Shown: in pieces, positions 59,874 to 64,000 of the stretch | How positions within the stretch are numbered: the first letter of the stretch is position 1 | How the letters are laid out: every line of letters starts with the position of its first letter | Source: Norana najaformis | Taxonomy: Eukaryota; Annelida; Clitellata; Crassiclitellata; Hormogastridae | Reading direction: 5' to 3' | Length of the DNA stretch: 64,000 bases | Assembly (NCBI GenBank): GCA_964023275.1 | Contig: OZ029923.1 | Coordinates: forward strand, 2,345,738-2,409,737 | Notes under the pieces: generated by a model | The model's input: only the letters and a program-made list of their open reading frames with translations | What the model was told of the DNA's origin: nothing | Databases searched by the model: none | Translations under genes and position numbers: made by a program

Positions 59874-60320
59874 TCAGTCTTTAATATGACATCGGTGAAA
59901 ATTATTGAGGACCGAGAAACAAACCTCTACCCCGCGACATTTTCCGAAAGTCGCTTGTAACGTTTTGAAACCAGACCCAGCAATACGACTATTTATGTCT
60001 TGAGTCGCTGGTGCAAGAGGACTTTCTGTGGTCGTTAGCTGCTTTAGAAACTCGATGCTTTTATCACTGAGTTCTTTTTCTAGATGGGCAGGGAGAGTCT
60101 TTTTTGTCATCTCAGTAGCTGCTCGTTTTGTTTTTACTGAGTCGACAATTTTTTTAACCGCAGCAATTGTTGTAGCACCAGATTTTGCCACATTACCAAC
60201 CACATCCGCGACGTTTTTTATCGTGTCCTTATTTGTCGAAATGAACGAAGCAGAAGATCGACCGGATGAACCGAGTGTACGAGCAGCACCGCTTATCCAG
60301 TCGATAAACCCTCCACCCAC
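59874..60320 (-). CDS. Small Polinton virion protein, pVI-like candidate
   Basis: 148 codons, ATG at 60320, directly upstream of the capsid gene on the same strand (18 nt gap). The N terminus MGGGFIDWISGAARTLGSSG is glycine-rich with an amphipathic aromatic segment, like adenovirus pVI and its Polinton counterparts, which disrupt membranes at entry. Then follow Ala/Val-rich and Lys-rich helical stretches. The extreme C terminus (GKCRGVEVCF...) may be out of frame, since another frame reads SRGRGLFLGPQ and stops at once. Function is inferred from position and N-terminal character only. Confidence 0.5.
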   Translation of the reverse strand: MGGGFIDWISGAARTLGSSGRSSASFISTNKDTIKNVADVVGNVAKSGATTIAAVKKIVDSVKTKRAATEMTKKTLPAHLEKELSDKSIEFLKQLTTTESPLAPATQDINSRIAGSGFKTLQATFGKCRGVEVCFSVLNNFHRCHIKD

Positions 60321-60371
60321 GACATAACGCCGTATATGACAGATGCGGCTGGAAAAAAATGAACATTTTGG

Positions 60372-61159
60372 TTACAAGCTCCGAATGTGAAACCTTATAG
60401 TAACAGTTTCACCGCGAAGGTTTAATTGTTCACCATTCTGATCCGTTAGCCATACTCGCATTCGCTGTACGTTACCTGCTGGTAATACGGGTAAGTACAC
60501 CAGATTATTCGGGGCTTCGACTATCTTATAACCCGGCGATACATTCGGAAAGAAGCTGTAGATCACTGGTGGCTGGTCACCACCGCGATATGAACCACCG
60601 ATTATGTCGCAGTTTACCAGGATGCTGTTAACAGAAAGAATGTTACCGAATTTGTTGCTTCGTGATAACTCGTCCTACCCGCAAGAGTTGTGGGGTTAAA
60701 ACCGAGCTTGGCTCGGATGGTAGATATGGCCATGTTTACCTGATAAGTGGGTTTGGATATCTCTACGTAGGCTCGCTGTGTCGAAACGTTAGCTCCTACG
60801 GTAATATAGTGGGATTTGTTTACAGCATCCCAGTGACCATTCGCCGCGAGCTGTCGCTGAATCTCGGCGTTGATCTGTGTGATCTCGTAACTCCCTTTGG
60901 GTAATCTAATTATTTTCCAAGTATCACCGTTATTCCAACTATAGTGGAGCTCGTTGTTGGTGTTGGAAATGTTGGGAATGGAATTGTAGGTCTCGAGATT
61001 TACTAAGGCCAACTCGAAACGCTTTTTTGGATCGAGATACAGCGGTGAATTGAAAAATGTGGTCCAGTCCGTGGTATTTGAGGTGACTACCACGCTGAGA
61101 TTCTCCCGCTGGGTTAGCAGCAACGACAGATCTCGAATTTCCTCTAGAAGTTTTTCCAT
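60372..61159 (-). pseudogene. Polinton penton-like minor capsid protein, one frameshift
   Basis: Start MEKLLEEIRDLSLLL at 61159; an upstream in-frame start at 61213 overlaps the divergent gene and is less likely. The first frame contains IIRLPKGSYEITQINAEIQR and SKPTYQVNMAISTIRAKLGF, and runs out at 60614. A frame offset by one takes over near 60650 and closes with VSPGYKIVEAP, VWLTDQNGEQL and VTIRFHIRSL. The order (strand-rich middle, IYSFFP-x-VSPGYK, WLTDQNG, I-R-F-H-I) is that of Polinton minor capsid proteins of penton type as I remember them. It forms capsid vertices in related viruses. Its 5' end faces the PLA2 gene, so the two share a short divergent promoter region. Confidence 0.7.
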
Positions 61160-61172
61160 GTTGTTGTTTATA

Positions 61173-61613
61173 ATGAACACAATGAACGCTCTACCACTGC
61201 CGGAGATGCACATGAAACTTCCGTCTGATATCTCTTTGGAGAACGTTCCGGGTGGCAGCTTTCAAAACACAGGTAAGTACTCCTTCTGTGGATCATTCAC
61301 GAAGCTCGATAAGCGGTTATCTCAGGGCTATCGTGGTGTTAACCAACTCGACCGTGCATGTCTCCACCACGATGTTGCTTATGCTCAGCATAAAGACACC
61401 GCTGGGCGTAACCACGCACACGATATTTTAGCTGCGGCAGCGTCGAAAATTGCACTCACCGACGATGTTTCGGATTATGAGAAGAAAGACGCCAAACTCG
61501 TATCGGCTATCATGTCGGCAAAATCTCGGATGGGAATGGGAGTAGGAACTGTTAAGAAAACTGTTAAGAAAAAACCACGCTTGTCTGTTAAACATAATTT
61601 TTTGAGTAGATAG
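61173..61613 (+). CDS. PLA2-like protein of the Polinton
   Basis: 146 codons from ATG 61173, or 143 from 61182, divergent from the penton-like gene. The sequence has YSFCGSFTKLDKRLSQGYRG and then LDRACLHHDVAYAQHKD: the D-x-A-C-x-x-H-D-x-x-Y catalytic signature of the phospholipase A2 domain of parvovirus VP1 and of Polinton proteins, with His-Asp as active pair. The Ca-binding loop is less clear. A basic tail (KKTVKKKPRLSVKH) follows. In parvoviruses the enzyme opens endosomal membranes. The TAG stop is followed at once by the integrase ATG, suggesting a joint transcript. The frame is intact. Confidence 0.75.
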   Translation: MNTMNALPLPEMHMKLPSDISLENVPGGSFQNTGKYSFCGSFTKLDKRLSQGYRGVNQLDRACLHHDVAYAQHKDTAGRNHAHDILAAAASKIALTDDVSDYEKKDAKLVSAIMSAKSRMGMGVGTVKKTVKKKPRLSVKHNFLSR

Positions 61614-62627
61614 ATGGCTGAAAAACTTTCCGCAATTTACTACAGTCCTAAGGGGTATTGGCGAGGTAAAGCTGCAGTGAACAAACTTGCCTCAGCTGCT
61701 AAAATTTCCAAAACTGATGCTCGCGATTGGTTGAAAAAACAAGCTATATGGCAAATCTGTCTACCAGCACCGCGTCATATACCTCGTCCAATTTTCCACA
61801 AAGATCGGCCCAATGCCTTTCACCAGGCCGATCTACTTTATCTACTTCACGATAAAGTTGGTCGAAAGAAATACAAATATGCCCTGACCGTCGTCGATGT
61901 CGCCTCACGATATAAAGAAGCCGAACCGTTGACTGATAAAAGTTCTGACGAAGTTGCTGCGGCGTTGAGTCGGATCTACAAACGTGGACCGTTGACTTGG
62001 CCTCAACTTCTTCAGGTCGACCCTGGACGCGAATTTTTGGGTGCTGTTTCACAACTGCTAGCAAAGCGAATTGTGTACGTAAGACGTGGACAAGCTGGTA
62101 ATCATCGACAACAAGGAATCGTCGAACGTTTTAATCGTACTTCAGCAGAACGACTTTTTGGAGCTCAATACGCTCAGGAATTACTTCTCGCTGCAAATGG
62201 GTCAACAGAGCGGTCGGTCGAATGGGTACATCAGTTGTCTCAAGTAGTGGCTGCACTAAACGATGAACCGACGAGGTTGACCGGTAAAAAGCCAGCTGAT
62301 TCGATTAAAACCGTGCGAGTGGTACGAAAATCCTCTCTTCCGGCTGGTCGTGTCGTTGGTCTGAACGAACCTATTCTCGAACACGATGTTTTAGTTTGGT
62401 ATTTATACGTACCTGGTGAGCTCGAGGGTGGTGAAAGAAAACGCTAAACGGACCCTGTATGGTCGCTCACGATTCACACCATTTCGAATGTTGTCCGACA
62501 AGCTGGTCAGCCAGCTTTGTATTATCTGGTTGATGGACCTGCTCGTGGATTTGTTCGTGAAGAGCTGATTGTAGTACCTATGGGAACAGAATTGCCACCC
62601 GATAGAATACTTACTCGCGTTCGATGA
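61614..62627 (+). pseudogene. Polinton retroviral-type integrase, one frameshift
   Basis: Begins at the ATG immediately after the PLA2 stop. The rve core shows the acidic triad Asp73 (HQADLLYL), Asp136 (QVDPGREF) and Glu171 (QQGIVERFN), with D-to-E spacing near the DDx35E norm. VDVASRY and HRQQG also fit Polinton integrases. At about 62440 the frame shifts; the other frame carries the C-terminal part (…YYLVDGPARGFVREELIVVP…) to TGA at 62627. It would catalyse integration of the element. Its 3' end overlaps the convergent polymerase end by 17 nt. Confidence 0.85.
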
Positions 62628-64000
62628 TATAATATCCGTATGCCCGCGTTGTGACCCCATCTGGCGCTATCCGCTTTTTGTGTCTAGTGGAGAAAGGCTG
62701 GTTTTATTTTGCTCGTATAAGCCTATTTGGTGACCACGGCTTCGAATGAGGACTTGTGCATGCTCGAACTCTTTTTGCTCGAACAAGCATTGCTTATACA
62801 GGTCGTGACATAGGTCTTTTTTTACGATGGCCTTCTGAACGCCCTTTGCTTTCCGGATCTCTGAGCCACTTACTCTCAAGATGGAGTACATTTTTGGGCG
62901 TAAGCCGACGAACTCTACAATAGGAGCTCCACTACATTCGTCTTTAAACTTACCCGCAACTTTCTTATTCTCGTTGGTGTGGTATAAACTATTTTGTGGG
63001 TATTCGCTGAAATCGTACAAGCGTTTGTTATCCCACATGTCGGCATAAACGTTCGGCGTTTCCACTTCGAAAAGTAGGCTGTCAGTGTCGGTATACAGCA
63101 GTTGGGCCTTGTCTTCATACTTGACTTTAACCTCGTTATACCAGAAGTCGTACATAAGGTGTTTACTGAGATCGAGGACAACCTGGCCAATGTAGACTGG
63201 CCGGTTCAGTTTCAGCTTGGTTTCGATGCTGTGAATAGCCGCAAGGCACCATCGAAAATTGTGTGTGATATGTAAGCGGGGTCAGCAGTCAGACGGCGTA
63301 GTTTGTCTTCTTTCGTGGTTGGTACAAATCGACCCTGATACGCTTGCGCAAGTTTTCCATCGTCTTACCAAAAACGGCGTTGTTGGCCAACTTGAAGAAA
63401 TACTTCTCAAGTCCGATGTTGCCTTTGCGCGTAGTTGGGTGTTCATCTCGATGTAAGGAGCCATCCAAGCTTGCTGGCGAAAGTTTAGTGCGCGGTGAAT
63501 CTTGTTGACTCGCATTCCCAACGAATGATACAATTTCAGATTGCGATAGTGAACTACATACCGCTCTTTTTTGCGTAAACTTGGAACTAACTTCTGACAA
63601 TCTACGAACTTTCTTCCTAGTTCGGCTATGAGTGTATGCTGATAATTGCTTAGCAATGTCTCTTGGACAGTTAGGGTTTCTGGAGCTAGAGGATAGTCAT
63701 TATGGGCGTCGTGGAGATTTTCCGGATACTCCATGTCAACTTCGAGTAGAAAGCCCTCTGACGCATCGTCCGACGTTGCTAGCACTTCATCCAGTGTTGG
63801 ACTTGTCCAGCTAAATTCATCGACTGGTAAAAGTTGTTGCAATGCCCAGCCATAGAGATTATTTGCCTCCAAGTACGCAATCCAGCTGTTTGGTTTCGAG
63901 GCGTCGTAATTGGGACATTGAGGGTTGTTAGCTTTGGTAAAACGTTTGGAAACCATCGAGATTCCGCCACGCAGACCTCTTTCAACGAATAGATGCTTGT
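62611..64000 (-). pseudogene. Polinton protein-primed DNA polymerase B, 3' part, several frameshifts
   Basis: Only the C-terminal half lies in the window. Recognisable in order: RGGISMVSKRF, motif A region YLEANNLYGWAL (about 63875-63840), VHYRNLKLYHSLG, motif B region FFKLANNAVFGKTMEN (about 63400-63355) and motif C YTDTDSL (63095-63075). The C terminus GYYIIERE ends at TAA 62611. Frame changes occur near 63440, 63245 and 62683. In motif A the expected catalytic Asp is Glu (GAG at 63869-63867). Taken together the gene is not functional as assembled. Confidence 0.85.

Larger units (their letters stand above)
57653..64000. mobile_element. Polinton/Maverick (adintovirus-like) element, partial
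   Basis: Gene set typical of Polintons: protein-primed DNA polymerase B, retroviral-type integrase, double-jelly-roll capsid protein, penton-like protein, PLA2-like protein and small virion-type proteins. The left edge is inferred where the flanking repeat stops matching its paralogue at 45.7 kb (after …GCTTTGGCA). The right end lies outside the window, as do the packaging ATPase and protease. Frameshifts in most genes suggest an inactive copy. Confidence 0.85.

Noticed and set aside
61050..61172. Upstream extension of the PLA2-like frame
   Set aside because: It overlaps the start of the divergent penton-like gene; the ATG at 61173 or 61182 is the natural start.

Overview
The window is animal genomic DNA, most likely from a marine invertebrate; I cannot name the species. 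It has long tetranucleotide microsatellites, tRNA-derived SINEs, CR1/L2-type LINEs, MULE, hAT, LTR and Polinton elements. Its host genes are spread over short exons joined by phase-1 introns, as in immunoglobulin-superfamily (IgSF) genes. There are no bacterial-style operons.

The main content is a cluster of duplicated IgSF membrane-receptor genes from about 2.8 to 56 kb. One gene (18503-26767, minus strand) can be assembled end to end from splice sites: signal peptide, three Ig domains, a transmembrane helix and a tail with spaced YxxL/V motifs. It has 7 exons and 1194 nt, in frame throughout, giving 397 aa. A second, stronger ITAM-like tail exon lies at 32132-32260 (minus), and a proline-rich tyrosine-containing exon at 29638-29827 (plus). 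Around these are at least seven further copies of a related gene type (signal peptide, V-like Ig, a second Ig domain with stalk, transmembrane exon with a short tail). Most are broken in the V exon. In two copies (39668-42299 and 49506-55986, minus) the signal-peptide, second-Ig and transmembrane exons are still open. The picture is a fast birth-and-death receptor family with signalling and tail-less members, comparable in architecture to invertebrate allorecognition or innate paired-receptor loci. That role is inference.

Layout: 0-2.6 kb repeats; 2.8-4.0 kb Ig pseudogene; 4.5-8.0 kb two tandem 1.76-kb units of decayed transposase plus Ig remnant; 8.9-12.3 kb nearly intact LINE; 12.5-13.7 kb LTR with a proline-tRNA primer-binding site; 13.9-15.2 kb signal-peptide and V exons; 18.5-26.8 kb the complete receptor; 27.4-28.3 kb MULE-like element carrying a LINE fragment; 29.3-33.8 kb isolated receptor exons; 35.5-36.7 kb plus-strand Ig pseudogene; 39.7-45.1 kb two minus-strand Ig copies; 47.8-48.4 kb plus-strand Ig remnant; 49.5-56.0 kb Ig copy whose intron holds a LINE with a 2A-like peptide, itself split by a MULE with a 9-bp target duplication; 57.05-57.45 kb hAT MITE.

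From about 57.65 kb to the right edge lies part of a Polinton/Maverick (adintovirus-like) element: a Cys-rich small protein, a small protein ending in PSAPPPY, double-jelly-roll capsid protein, a pVI-like small protein, a penton-like protein, a PLA2-like protein, a retroviral-type integrase and protein-primed DNA polymerase B. Most of these genes carry single-base frameshifts, so this copy looks inactive. The packaging ATPase, the protease and the second terminus are not in the window.
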